Shown piece by piece: positions 42,734 through 51,346 of a DNA stretch of 64,000 nt. This DNA comes from JAIBBG01 sp043748015 (GTDB lineage Bacteria; Bacteroidota; Bacteroidia; Flavobacteriales_D; Sanyastnellaceae), in NCBI GenBank assembly GCA_043748015.1, contig JAYTOA010000182.1, positions 13,226 to 77,225 on the forward strand, in the 5' to 3' direction. The notes under the pieces are model-generated. The model was not told the DNA's origin. It did not search any database and worked only from the letters and a program-made list of their open reading frames with translations. How positions within the stretch are numbered: position 1 is the stretch's first letter; every line of letters begins with the position of its first letter. The translations under genes and the position numbers were made by a program.

Positions 42734-43558
42734 ATGATGCTTTTTACAACCAACCTAAGGAAAATGCGCGCCAGTCTTGATGATCAGGGTGTGGCACAAT
42801 ATGAACTACCACTTTTCGACGTGATTGAACAGAAGGGGAACTTTTTGATGAATCCATTGATTGGTGAAAAAATCACCATCCATTTCAACCAGGAAATTCA
42901 TTGCATTGAAACAGGAAAGAAAATCAAGAAGACTTTTGGTGAAGGGATGAGCTATGAAGCCTGGTTGAAATCTCCTGCTGCATCCCCAAGTATCATTCGC
43001 CCCGAATTGAGTCGCATACATGAAGGCATTGCATTGCGAGACATGGAATGGGAAGAAGCGCATCACAATCAGCCGCACTATGTATATATCTCGAGGACCA
43101 GCGGTGTAAAAGTTGGTGTAACACGTGCGACCAACAAAATTTCGCGATGGATAGATCAAGGCGCTAGCGAAGGAATTCTGCTTGCAGAAACACCTTACCG
43201 TCAGCTTGCAGGTTTGATTGAAGTCGCATTGAAAGATCACATGTCGGACAAAACCTCCTGGCAAGCGATGTTGAAGAATGAGCGGTCATCAGATGAACCA
43301 CTTCTCGCGGTGAAAAACAGGTCGCTCGATTTGCTACCCGCTGAGTTTGAGACATTTTTCTCTGATGATGACACTGTAACGACAATAAAATTCCCGGTGC
43401 TTCAATACCCACTGAAGGTGAAGTCATTGAAGCTGGACAACATCACCGGTTTCAAAGGTGAATTGTGCGGTATCAAAGGCCAATACCTCATTTTTCGGGA
43501 TGGCACCGTGATGAATATCCGATCACATTCCGGATATAGGATAAGCATTGAAGCCTAA
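42734..43558 (+). CDS. DUF2797 protein lacking the usual zinc cysteines
   Basis: A 274-residue protein of the DUF2797 family, recognised by IHFNQEIHCIETGKKIKKTFGEGMSYEAWL, then HYVYISRTSGVKVGVTRATNKISRWIDQGASEGILLAETPYRQLAGLIEVAL. In most family members the first region carries several Cys (a probable zinc site: C-x-x-C ... CYxC); here only the HCIETG Cys remains. The block VYISRTSGVKVGVTR resembles the GIY-YIG strand pattern, but nuclease residues are not obvious. Function unknown. Confidence 0.82.
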   Translation: MMLFTTNLRKMRASLDDQGVAQYELPLFDVIEQKGNFLMNPLIGEKITIHFNQEIHCIETGKKIKKTFGEGMSYEAWLKSPAASPSIIRPELSRIHEGIALRDMEWEEAHHNQPHYVYISRTSGVKVGVTRATNKISRWIDQGASEGILLAETPYRQLAGLIEVALKDHMSDKTSWQAMLKNERSSDEPLLAVKNRSLDLLPAEFETFFSDDDTVTTIKFPVLQYPLKVKSLKLDNITGFKGELCGIKGQYLIFRDGTVMNIRSHSGYRISIEA

Positions 43559-43720
43559 ATCCACATTCTTTTTTTTGCCACTTGAGTACTTATTCATCAG
43601 AATATGAATACATTTGACCCGACTTCACTGTTTTCAACATTTAGTTTTCTGTGTTTCATAGTCAATGTTTGTTGAAGTCCGTAGTTGTCATAATTAATAT
43701 CAACAAACAGTTTTTATCAA

Positions 43721-44119
43721 ATGAACATTTTTGTTTCAGGGCTGAATTACAGCATGTCGAGCGAGGAGCTCACCGAAGTTTTTACTCAATTCGGCACCGT
43801 AGCATCTGCTAAGGTGGTGACTGACCGCGCAACTGGTCGCTCACGTGGTTTTGGTTTTGTAGAAATGCCACAGGAAGACGAAGGTCGCGCAGCAATTGCG
43901 CAGTTAGACCAGACGGACGTAAACGGCAGAAAAATTAACGTAAAAGAAGCAGAAGATCGTCCAGCTCGCACTGGCGGCGGAAGCGATCGTCCACGCGGCA
44001 ACTTCGGTAGCGGTGGTGGCGGTGGTGGTCGCAGAGAAGGTGGTTTTAAGCCACGCTTCAACCGTGACGGCGACGGCGGTAATGGTGGTGGTGGTTACGA
44101 CAGAGGTAATCGCTACTAA
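43721..44119 (+). CDS. Glycine-rich RRM RNA-binding protein
   Basis: A 132-residue protein: RRM at residues 1-78 with RNP2 (IFVSGLNY) and RNP1 (RGFGFVEM), then an Arg/Gly-rich tail (~80-132) ending GGGYDRGNRY. This is the Bacteroidota/cyanobacterial type of cold-inducible RNA-binding protein. A 162-base leader separates it from the upstream gene, long enough for cold-shock-type regulation, but no structure was recognised. A strong terminator follows. Confidence 0.94.
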   Translation: MNIFVSGLNYSMSSEELTEVFTQFGTVASAKVVTDRATGRSRGFGFVEMPQEDEGRAAIAQLDQTDVNGRKINVKEAEDRPARTGGGSDRPRGNFGSGGGGGGRREGGFKPRFNRDGDGGNGGGGYDRGNRY

Positions 44120-44142
44120 GATCTTCATTGTAAGATACTTTC

Positions 44143-44172
44143 AAAAAAGGCCTTCTTCGGAAGGCCTTTTTT
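44143..44172 (+). terminator. Intrinsic terminator with cUUCGg tetraloop after the RRM gene
   Basis: AAAAAAGGCCTTC - TTCG - GAAGGCCTTTTTT: a perfect stem closed by C-G around a TTCG loop, followed by T-rich sequence. From 44173 to 44518 there is no gene I can support. Confidence 0.9.
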
Positions 44173-44518
44173 ATTTGATTATTTGTTTGTTGTTTTCCGT
44201 TATTGATGGTTGGGGAAATTGCGAAGCGTATGCTGTCTCTTGAATTTTGTTTGTTGTTATTTGAACATACTCCCTCTTCGACGTGATTCGCTTATGACCA
44301 TCATGATGGCACTCAATCGGGTTCGTCCATATCTCATTATCCAGTTTCTATATGCACTTCACGGAGAAACTTTTTGTTCCAATTTCTATGCATATATATG
44401 CTCCTCAGCGAATCTACGCGACCAAAAATCTTTAGAGCGTATTCCACGCTCAAATCGCAAATCAAAAATCACAAATAAAAAAAGCCTGACTCTCGTCAGA
44501 CTTCCTTCATCTTTTTTG

Positions 44519-44592
44519 TAGCGGGAGGGGGGCACGATCCCCCGACCTTGCGATTATGAATCGCACGCTCTAACCAGCTGAGCTACCCCGCC
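44519..44592 (-). tRNA. tRNA-Met (anticodon CAT), elongator type
   Basis: A 74-base cloverleaf read leftwards: acceptor GGCGGGG / TCCCGCT (G1-T72 and G7-T66 wobbles), D-arm GCTC AGCTGGTTAGA GC, anticodon arm GCGAT-TCATAAT-CGC region giving CAT, T-arm GGGGG-ATCGTGC-CCCCC, discriminator A. The T-loop is unusual (A at 54, T at 58). A G1-C72-like initiator mismatch is not present, so an elongator or, if the C34 is modified, an Ile(CAU) tRNA is meant; Met is favoured by the acceptor and D-arm. Confidence 0.85.
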
Positions 44593-44607
44593 AAAAAATT
44601 GCGGGCG

Positions 44608-44615
44608 CAAATATA
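44608..44615 (-). promoter_or_regulatory. -7 element (TATATTTG) of tRNA-Met
   Basis: Minus-strand TATATTTG followed by CGCCCGC, identical over 15 bases to the tRNA-Lys promoter. No TTG at the usual -33 distance is seen. Confidence 0.6.
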
Positions 44616-44710
44616 GTCATCATCATCAACTGTCATAAATAAAGGAAAAATTCTTCTCATTTAGCAATAAAAAAGGGTTATCCTTGCAACTAGTAACCTA
44701 GACAAATCCT

Positions 44711-45094
44711 ATGACTAAGACAAAAATCGAACTGGAATATCTCATTCGTACATCGGATACGATTCTTTATAACTGTATGTCGACGCCAAGCGGACTTGAA
44801 GAATGGTTTGCCCCTGAAGTTCACATCCGAGGTGATGTATTTACATTCTTGTGGGAAGGTGAAGAACAAAGTGCTCAACTTGTTTCCAAGAAAAAAGAGC
44901 AGTATGTCAAATACCAATGGGTTGAAGACAACGACAGCGATTCCAATTACTTTGAGCTACGCATCAAGATCGATGAGATGACTGGAGAACTTGCATTGCT
45001 GGTTACCGATTTCGCCGAAGATGGCGAAGAAGAAAATCAACGGATGACCTGGGATGAAGCAGTTGAGGAATTGAAAAGGCACATTGGAGGTTAA
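44711..45094 (+). CDS. START-like/SRPBCC domain protein
   Basis: A 127-residue protein of the Bhv1-like fold: LEYLIRTSDTILYNCMSTPSGLEEWFAPEVHIRGDVFTFLWEGEEQSAQLVSKKK is typical of Bacteroidota 'START-like domain' proteins (AHSA1-related), and the C-terminal helix is WDEAVEELKRHI. The hydrophobic pocket may bind a small ligand or partner protein. Function unknown. Confidence 0.9.
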   Translation: MTKTKIELEYLIRTSDTILYNCMSTPSGLEEWFAPEVHIRGDVFTFLWEGEEQSAQLVSKKKEQYVKYQWVEDNDSDSNYFELRIKIDEMTGELALLVTDFAEDGEEENQRMTWDEAVEELKRHIGG

Positions 45095-45214
45095 GCAGGA
45101 AATTTCTCTCAACTATTTTCTCTGCTTCTATTCTTGTTTTGACGCGCTAGGAAATATCAATCGTAAGTCTGCTCAATCGTTTTTATCTCCTCCTTCTAAC
45201 TATCTTCATTTTTC

Positions 45215-45560
45215 TCACTCTTTGATCAATTTCCAAACATCGACAGGATTGTCGCTTGACATCACCACGTAGATTCCCGGACTGAGCTGAGAAATGTCCA
45301 GTATTCCATTGATTCCCAAAACACTTTGTGTTACGCACAACTTGCCAGTCAATTCGTAGATCTCAATGGATGAAATTCGATTGGTAGAATGAAGAAAATT
45401 CCTTCCGACCTCGGATTTGGCCATGCGCGCAGGTTTGTAGAGTTCACTTCTTCAAGTATTGCTAAAGCGGTCAATTCATGCTTGTACAAATAAATAGAAG
45501 ATACTTCAGCATACGTCCTGACAGGTTTGCTTATCGTGATATGATGAGCTACACAATTTT
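45215..45560 (-). pseudogene. Frameshifted remnant of a T9SS type A cargo protein (C-terminus)
   Basis: Read leftwards, three frame segments join into one C-terminal region. First, AHHITISKPVRTYAEVSSIY continues through ...ALAILEEVNSTNLRAWPNPRSEGIFFI, where WPNP...GIF is the start of a type A sorting domain. Then, one frame over, ISSIEIYELTGKLC...LDISQLSPGIYVV...WKLIKE gives the rest of the domain. Upstream of ~45560 the frame meets a TAA, with another fragment (NGIVKISYSIKIV) in a different frame. At least two frameshifts and no start, so this is a decayed gene, not a 69-residue protein. Confidence 0.7.
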
Positions 45561-45689
45561 AATGCTATAGCTGATTTTCACTATACCATTCATGGAATGA
45601 TGATAACGAAGAAGAAGAATAGATTCACAATGAAACCATAGAAGTGTTACATCTTAGAAAACAGGATCAATTCATTGTGAAAAACAATT

Positions 45690-46409
45690 TCACCACTTCA
45701 TATAAAACTCTTTCGTGAGTTGCTTGTAAGCCTCAGAAAATTCACCGGGATTTTTTTCTATCAGAATCGACTCCATCAATGGCTCTCCCGGTTCAGCAAA
45801 TTCAAATTCAATCATAACGCGCGTAGCATCTTTGTAGGCCAGCGTAAAGACGTGACAAATTCTTTCGGCGTGCATTCCTGTTTTCGCTGCTTCCTCAACC
45901 CAACGCTCCAATTGATTGACCGGAAGTATGAGTGTGACCATTCCTTTCGGTGTAAGAAGTGATTTGGCTTGCCGTAAAAAAGCATCTGCCGGCAGCGAGT
46001 CGTCGTGTCGTGCGGTATTTCTACTTGGATCGTTGCCCCGCAACGATTGCGAGAAATAGGGTGGATTGGAAATGATCAGATCAAATTTTTCCTTAGAGAC
46101 AATTTTCAAAAAATCACCCTGATGCATCTTTAGCCTTTGTTTCCATGGAGAATTCTCGAAGTTGGTACGCGCATCCTCAGCGCTGCCTTCATGGATTTCA
46201 ATCGCTTCTACAAATGCATTGGTATTTTTCTGAGCACACATCAATGCGATTACGCCTGTGCCGGTCCCAACATCTAAAATGTGTGAAGCACCAATGGTAT
46301 CTGCCCATGAGGCTAAAAGCACAGCATCGGTGCCAACACGCATAGCACTGCGTCCTTGTTGAATTTCGAATTGCTTGAATCGGAAAGGTTTGTCTAAACT
46401 ATTCGACAT
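45690..46409 (-). CDS. trmN6: tRNA1(Val) (adenine(37)-N6)-methyltransferase
   Basis: A 239-residue methyltransferase (YfiC/TrmN6 family). FKQFEIQQGRSAMRVGTDAVLLASWAD is the family N-terminus, SAM motif I is ILDVGTGTGVIAL, and the catalytic motif is NPPY in FDLIISNPPYFSQSLRG. It methylates A37 of tRNA-Val(UAC). 66 bases downstream of paaY on the same strand, probably a separate transcript. Confidence 0.93.
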   Translation of the reverse strand: MSNSLDKPFRFKQFEIQQGRSAMRVGTDAVLLASWADTIGASHILDVGTGTGVIALMCAQKNTNAFVEAIEIHEGSAEDARTNFENSPWKQRLKMHQGDFLKIVSKEKFDLIISNPPYFSQSLRGNDPSRNTARHDDSLPADAFLRQAKSLLTPKGMVTLILPVNQLERWVEEAAKTGMHAERICHVFTLAYKDATRVMIEFEFAEPGEPLMESILIEKNPGEFSEAYKQLTKEFYMKW

Positions 46410-46475
46410 AAAATCGCGTGAAGTCTATGGCTAACATAGTGAATTTACATGGTAAGGCAGCAGACCATAACAAAA

Positions 46476-47075
46476 TCATTTACCCAATTCATTCCACGTC
46501 TTGTAATCCCCACTTTGAATTTTTCTCCCCGGCTCCATCTCACGCAATGGCTCACAAGGCCGTAGTGTTTGACTACAATCTTCAGGCAATCTTTGATAAA
46601 TTCCAGTCCCCTCGGATTTCCAAACTATCATTTCATCACTCACTTGCTTAACCACTTTACCCGGATTTCCTGCGAAGACACTTCGAACGGGAATTATCGT
46701 ATCGGCCGGGACAAAAGACAAAGCACCTATAATGCTCTCATCACCAACGTCAACTCGATCCATAACTACGGCATTCATTCCAACTAAACAATTACGACCT
46801 ATCGTAGCTCCATGGATAATTGCGCCATGACCAATATGCGCATCCTCTTTTAGTAAAACTGTGACACCCGGAAACATGTGTATGGTGCAGTTCTCCTGAA
46901 CATTGCATCCATCGGAAATGATGATCTGACCCCAGTCGCCACGTAGAGCAGCCCCCGGACCGATATACACTTTTTTACCGATGATCACATTGCCTGTCAC
47001 AGTTGCATTGGGATGTACGAATGCCGACTCATGGATGACAGGTTTGTAACCGTTGAATTCAAAAATATTGGCCAT
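46476..47075 (-). CDS. paaY: Gamma-carbonic-anhydrase-like protein PaaY
   Basis: A 199-residue left-handed beta-helix (hexapeptide repeat) protein: NATVTGNVIIGKKVYIGPGAALRGDWG, the metal His residues in HMFPGVTVLLKEDAHIGHGAIIHGATIGRN, and a C-terminal helix. The 'ALRGDWG ... NVQENCTIH' form and length fit PaaY/CaiE, a thioesterase-like helper of phenylacetate catabolism, rather than plain gamma-CA. Start codon shares one base with the stop of the upstream DUF1801 gene. Confidence 0.87.
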   Translation of the reverse strand: MANIFEFNGYKPVIHESAFVHPNATVTGNVIIGKKVYIGPGAALRGDWGQIIISDGCNVQENCTIHMFPGVTVLLKEDAHIGHGAIIHGATIGRNCLVGMNAVVMDRVDVGDESIIGALSFVPADTIIPVRSVFAGNPGKVVKQVSDEMIVWKSEGTGIYQRLPEDCSQTLRPCEPLREMEPGRKIQSGDYKTWNELGK

Positions 47076-47695
47076 TATTTTTTGATGTTTTTGTCAGCGT
47101 GTTTCAATAGACGATCAATTGTCTGATCAACTCTTCGCAATCGTGTTTCTTCCTTTTTTGCATCTGTAATCCATATCACATACTCTTTCTGATGTGAAGA
47201 CGACATTCCTTCAAAACTCCTCTTGGCAATTTTGTTTTTATTCAGCGATTTCAAAAAATAATCAGGAATCTCCAATTGCCTTTTTGATCTGAGTGATTCA
47301 ATTTTCAAATCACTGTGATCTATTTGTACAGCCTCTATGATGTATTCACGCAGTATATTCAGATCAACATCTTCAATAGAATAAAACTTGATGTGCCTTG
47401 CGGAAACATTGCCCCCCGGGCCTTCAGAGAGTACCTTGTATGGATCACTCAAAAGTGCTCCTTTGAAAAAATGAATGGCCGCATGTTTCTTGAATGACCA
47501 GATCATGCAAACCAAACCCCTGTGACTGAAATTAGGCGAAGACCATTTCCATTCTTCAACAAGTCCAATATTCAATTGCTGAATGAGCCTTCTTATTTGT
47601 GAAAGAATTGGTTGTGCAAATGGCTCCGCATTACCAATGTATTCATCTATTTTTTTTGAAACATCCAAATTGATAATTGACTTTTTCGCAGCCAT
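47075..47695 (-). CDS. DUF1801/YdeI-like protein
   Basis: A 206-residue protein: a DUF1801 domain (~20-125: ILSQIRRLIQQLNIGLVEEWKWSSPNFSHRGLVCMIWSFKKHAAIHFFKGALL) followed by an OmdA-type C-terminal region (YFLKSLNKNKIAKRSFEGMSSSHQKEYVIWITDAKKEETRLRRVDQTIDRL). YdeI is linked to envelope stress in Bacillus/Salmonella, with no proven activity. It lies between the thiolase (3 bases) and paaY (1-base overlap), so it belongs to their operon. Confidence 0.88.
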   Translation of the reverse strand: MAAKKSIINLDVSKKIDEYIGNAEPFAQPILSQIRRLIQQLNIGLVEEWKWSSPNFSHRGLVCMIWSFKKHAAIHFFKGALLSDPYKVLSEGPGGNVSARHIKFYSIEDVDLNILREYIIEAVQIDHSDLKIESLRSKRQLEIPDYFLKSLNKNKIAKRSFEGMSSSHQKEYVIWITDAKKEETRLRRVDQTIDRLLKHADKNIKK

Positions 47696-47698
47696 ATT

Positions 47699-48901
47699 TT
47701 ACATTTTCTCTATTACCACAGCATACCCCTGTCCCACTCCAATGCACATTGTGCAGAGCGCATATTTTTTATTTTGCTTATGCAATTCGATGGAAGCTGT
47801 TTGAAGAAGTCGCGCACCACTCATGCCAAGTGGATGACCTAATGCAATGGCGCCACCATTCGGATTCAATCTTTGATCATTGTCATCAATACCAAGTTGT
47901 CTTGTACACGCCAAAGCTTGCGCGGCAAACGCTTCATTCAATTCAATGATGTCAACCTGATCAAGACTTATTCCCGCACGCCTCAAAGCCAGTCTACTCG
48001 CACTCACCGGACCAATTCCCATAATGCGAGGCTCAACACCCACTACAGCCGACGACAAAATGCGTGTCATCGGAGTGAGCATATTCTTTTTAAGCCCTTC
48101 TTCGGAAGCCAAGAGTAATGCAGCAGCTCCGTCGTTCAATCCTGAAGCATTACCTGCAGTTACACTTCCATCCTTCTTAAATGCAGGACGAAGTTTCGCG
48201 AGAATTTCAATGGTTGTATCGGGTCGAATAAATTCATCATCAGAAAAAACGATTGGATCGCCTTTGCGCTGAGGAATTTTCACTGGCGTAATTTCTTCGG
48301 CCAGCCTTCCACTATTCATAGCTGCTGTCGCTTTTTCCTGCGAACGAAACGCGAACAAATCCTGATCATCGCGTGATATCTTGTAAAGCTCAGCGAGATT
48401 TTCCGCAGTCTCGCCCATTGCATCAGTTCCAAATATTTCTTTCATTTTTGGATTGATAAATCTCCACCCAAAACTGCTGTCGAACATTTGCGCATCTCTG
48501 CCAAATGCAGAAGAAGTTTTGGAAATAACCCACGGACCGCGCGTCATATGTTCCACGCCACCTGCAATGAAAACATCACCTTCTCTGCTATTGAGAGCGC
48601 GTGCAGCACCGATGGCAGCGGACATTCCCGATGCACACAATCTATTAACTGTCTCACCAGGCACACTCATCGGTAATCCGGCAAGCAATAGTGCCATACG
48701 AGCCACATTTCGATTGTCTTCTCCGGCCTGATTTGCGCAGCCCAATATCACATCGCTAATCACAGCCGGGTCAAGTGAAGGAAATTTCTCCAACAACTTT
48801 TGAAGCACCAATGCAGCAAGATCATCTGCTCGAACTGTCGAAAGTGTTCCCCCAAAATTTCCAACTGGAGTGCGGACTCCATCTACGATATAGGCATTCA
48901 T
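47699..48901 (-). CDS. pcaF: Acetyl-CoA C-acetyltransferase, 3-oxoadipyl-CoA thiolase type
   Basis: A 400-residue thiolase, start 48901 (MNAYIVDGVRTPVGNFGG). Nucleophile C89 in NRLCASGMSA, then NPNGGAIALGHPLGMSGAR, and Cys in LCTMCIGVGQG. The block GCANQAGEDNRNVARMALLLAGLP is diagnostic of PcaF/PaaJ, which cleave 3-oxoadipyl-CoA to succinyl-CoA and acetyl-CoA. With PaaY downstream and PaaI at 55395 this points to phenylacetate or related aromatic breakdown, though the ring-opening genes are not in the window. A general ketothiolase role remains possible. Confidence 0.88.
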   Translation of the reverse strand: MNAYIVDGVRTPVGNFGGTLSTVRADDLAALVLQKLLEKFPSLDPAVISDVILGCANQAGEDNRNVARMALLLAGLPMSVPGETVNRLCASGMSAAIGAARALNSREGDVFIAGGVEHMTRGPWVISKTSSAFGRDAQMFDSSFGWRFINPKMKEIFGTDAMGETAENLAELYKISRDDQDLFAFRSQEKATAAMNSGRLAEEITPVKIPQRKGDPIVFSDDEFIRPDTTIEILAKLRPAFKKDGSVTAGNASGLNDGAAALLLASEEGLKKNMLTPMTRILSSAVVGVEPRIMGIGPVSASRLALRRAGISLDQVDIIELNEAFAAQALACTRQLGIDDNDQRLNPNGGAIALGHPLGMSGARLLQTASIELHKQNKKYALCTMCIGVGQGYAVVIEKM

Positions 48902-49064
48902 AACTCTTTGCTTTTGCGGCAAAGATGGTCAATCCAACTTAAAGGTGATCAGAATTTATTGATGTGCCAATAAAGCAAAATTCGCTTGTAATCACAAACA
49001 GATGGGCTCGCTTTCCTAAGCTTGCGATTCAATTAAACTTCTCACAAAACGAGTTGGCTTGTCA

Positions 49065-49072
49065 TAAGTTTG
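49065..49072 (+). promoter_or_regulatory. -7 element (TAAGTTTG) for surE
   Basis: Exact TAnnTTTG match ending four bases before the ATG at 49077, so the mRNA is likely leaderless or starts at the second ATG (49083). Confidence 0.45.
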
Positions 49073-49076
49073 CCGC

Positions 49077-49856
49077 ATGAGCATGGAGAAAAAAAGGCCC
49101 CTGATTTTGGTGACAAATGACGACGGCATTTTCGCGAAAGGAATATTGTCGTTGACAGAAGCCATGATGGAGCATGGCGATGTAGTAGTTGTTGCGCCTG
49201 ATAAACCTCAGTCGGGTATGGGCCACGCTGTTACCATCAACGACTTGCTTCGATTGAACAAAGTGAAATACGATCTGCCCGTGATGGCTGCTTACTCATG
49301 CAGCGGCACTCCGGTTGACTGTGTGAAGCTTGCCATTTACAAAGTGATGCATTGCAAACCGGATCTTGTGGTATCCGGAATCAATCATGGATCTAACTCT
49401 TCGATTAACGTAATCTATAGCGGAACGATGTCGGCCGCGATGGAGGGCGCTGTCGAAAGCATTCCATCGATTGGATTTTCATTGCTTGATCACAGCGCCG
49501 ATGCGGACTTTGACGCAGCCATGCAAACTGCAAAAACCATTGTAGGCAGCGCTTTAGAAAAGGGAATTCCGGAGGGCGTTTGCCTGAATGTCAATATTCC
49601 AAAAGGACTTTATTCTTCATTGAATGGCATCAGAATTTGCAGACAGGCCAAAGCATTCTGGGAAGATAATTTTGATATTAGAATAGATCCTTCAGGAAAA
49701 GAATATTATTGGCTCACCGGTGAGTTTCGACATACCGATGATGGCGAAGGAACAGATGAGCTAGCCTTACAAAACAATTTTGTTTCCGTGGTTCCCGTTC
49801 ACTACGACCTTACAGCCTATCGTGCCATGGAACATCTTCAAAACTGGAATTTATGA
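49077..49856 (+). CDS. surE: 5'/3'-nucleotidase SurE
   Basis: A 259-residue phosphatase of nucleoside monophosphates. The metal site is ILVTNDDGIFAKGI, VVVVAPDKPQSGMGHAVTI, and ISGINHG-like VVSGINHGSNSSINVIYSGTMSAAMEG. All key Asp/Asn/Ser residues are present. Its last four bases overlap the next gene (ATGA). Confidence 0.96.
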   Translation: MSMEKKRPLILVTNDDGIFAKGILSLTEAMMEHGDVVVVAPDKPQSGMGHAVTINDLLRLNKVKYDLPVMAAYSCSGTPVDCVKLAIYKVMHCKPDLVVSGINHGSNSSINVIYSGTMSAAMEGAVESIPSIGFSLLDHSADADFDAAMQTAKTIVGSALEKGIPEGVCLNVNIPKGLYSSLNGIRICRQAKAFWEDNFDIRIDPSGKEYYWLTGEFRHTDDGEGTDELALQNNFVSVVPVHYDLTAYRAMEHLQNWNL

Positions 49857-50152
49857 TTAAAGCGTCAATCAATAAAGTATGGGTCGGCATCGTTGCCGGA
49901 ATCCTTGGAGCCATTTTAGGATTCGTCATTTTTGGAATTGGTTTCGGATTGAAAAACGACATGACATTCAAATCTTTCGTCTTCGATGTTTTCCTTCAGG
50001 TAACCGATTTTCAAAGCCGAATTGTTACGTTTTCGATGTTGATCGATGTGATCCTATTCTTCATATTCATCAGAAAAGACTATCAGGAATTTTGCAAAGG
50101 ACTGCTCGCTGTTCTTGTCTTGTCCGTAATAGCCGTGGTAGTGCTTTATTGA
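49853..50152 (+). CDS. Small membrane protein between surE and lpxB
   Basis: A 99-residue protein with three hydrophobic segments (WVGIVAGILGAILGFVIFGIGFG; IVTFSMLIDVILFFIFI; GLLAVLVLSVIAVVVLY). No known domain. The four-base overlap with surE and the 39 bases to lpxB indicate a shared operon. Its role is unknown; the position near lipid A synthesis is only suggestive. Confidence 0.82.
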   Translation: MIKASINKVWVGIVAGILGAILGFVIFGIGFGLKNDMTFKSFVFDVFLQVTDFQSRIVTFSMLIDVILFFIFIRKDYQEFCKGLLAVLVLSVIAVVVLY

Positions 50153-50191
50153 GATCACTACAGCAATACATTTACCCCAATTTCCAACTCT

Positions 50192-51307
50192 GTGAAGCTT
50201 TACATTATAGCAGGCGAAGCATCAGGTGATCTTCATGGATCGAATCTCATTCGCGCATTTCGTGCGCAAAAAAGTGACATCGAGATTCGCTGTTGGGGTG
50301 GCGATTTGATGAAAGAACAAGGCGCTACACTCGTTAAGCATTACCGGGATCTCGCTTTTATGGGATTTCTCGAAGTGCTTCTCAACATCAAAACCATCTT
50401 CAAAAATCTTGCATTTTGCAAAAAAGACATTGAGACTTTTGCTCCTGATGCGCTTATCCTGATTGACTATCCGGGGTTTAATCTGCGCATTGCAGAATGG
50501 GCAGCGAAAAACAGGATCAAAGTTTTTTATTACATCTCACCACAAATATGGGCCTGGAAAGAAAATCGCATCCATCAAATAAAGCGTGACGTAGATAAAA
50601 TGTTTGTCGTGCTTCCTTTTGAAAAAGATTTTTATCAAAAGCATCAAATGGATGTCGATTTTGTTGGACATCCTCTGCTCGATGTTATTTCAGAGCGCAA
50701 GAAAAACACTGAAAAATTTCTTACTGAAAACAACCTGGTGAAAAAGCCCATTATTGCACTACTCCCGGGAAGCAGAAGTCAAGAAATATCTACGATGCTA
50801 CCATTGATGCTCTCTGTAAAGAATGAATTCCCGCATCATCAATTCGTTATTGCCGGCGCACCGGGACAAGAGCCTTCATTCTACCATGCATTTTTGAAAT
50901 CTGATGACGTGAATATCATTTTTGGTAAAACGTATGATTTGCTCCTTCATGCAGATGCAGGATTGATCACAAGCGGAACTGCCACATTGGAGGCAGGACT
51001 TTTCAAATTACCACAGGTCGTTTGCTACAAAGGCAGTCAAATATCATATCAAATTGCAAGACGACTTATCAAAATCAAATACATATCGCTTGTCAACTTG
51101 ATTTTGGATAAACCTTCCGTCAAAGAACTCATTCAAAACGACCTCAGCAAGAAAAACATCACTGCTGAATTGAAAGCACTTTTGAATGATCCCAAGCGCA
51201 TAGGGCAAATGACAAAAGATTACGACAAATTGATTGAGATGCTCGGTGGAAATGGTGCTTCTGAAAGAACTGCCACAGGCATGTTGAAAATTATGGAACA
51301 GGGATAA
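50192..51307 (+). CDS. lpxB: Lipid-A-disaccharide synthase
   Basis: A 371-residue GT19 enzyme joining UDP-diacylglucosamine and lipid X in lipid A synthesis. Motifs: IAGEASGDLHGSNLIRAF, LAFMGFLEVL, LIDYPGFNLRIAEWA, YISPQIWAWKENRI, VDFVGHPLLD, and GTATLEAGLFKLPQVVCYKGS. The start is GTG 50192. It is complete and of normal length; peripheral inner-membrane protein. Confidence 0.96.
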   Translation: MKLYIIAGEASGDLHGSNLIRAFRAQKSDIEIRCWGGDLMKEQGATLVKHYRDLAFMGFLEVLLNIKTIFKNLAFCKKDIETFAPDALILIDYPGFNLRIAEWAAKNRIKVFYYISPQIWAWKENRIHQIKRDVDKMFVVLPFEKDFYQKHQMDVDFVGHPLLDVISERKKNTEKFLTENNLVKKPIIALLPGSRSQEISTMLPLMLSVKNEFPHHQFVIAGAPGQEPSFYHAFLKSDDVNIIFGKTYDLLLHADAGLITSGTATLEAGLFKLPQVVCYKGSQISYQIARRLIKIKYISLVNLILDKPSVKELIQNDLSKKNITAELKALLNDPKRIGQMTKDYDKLIEMLGGNGASERTATGMLKIMEQG

Positions 51308-51346
51308 TAGTGCCTGCCTTTGTCGACCTAATTTCGTTTCCTTCAC

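Noticed and set aside
43786..44061. 91-residue Pro-rich frame opposite the RRM gene
   Set aside because: A mirror of the Gly/Arg-rich tail; no independent support.
45215..45424. 69-residue protein with a sorting-domain end
   Set aside because: The upstream half of the same domain is present in another frame, so this is part of a frameshifted remnant, not a gene.
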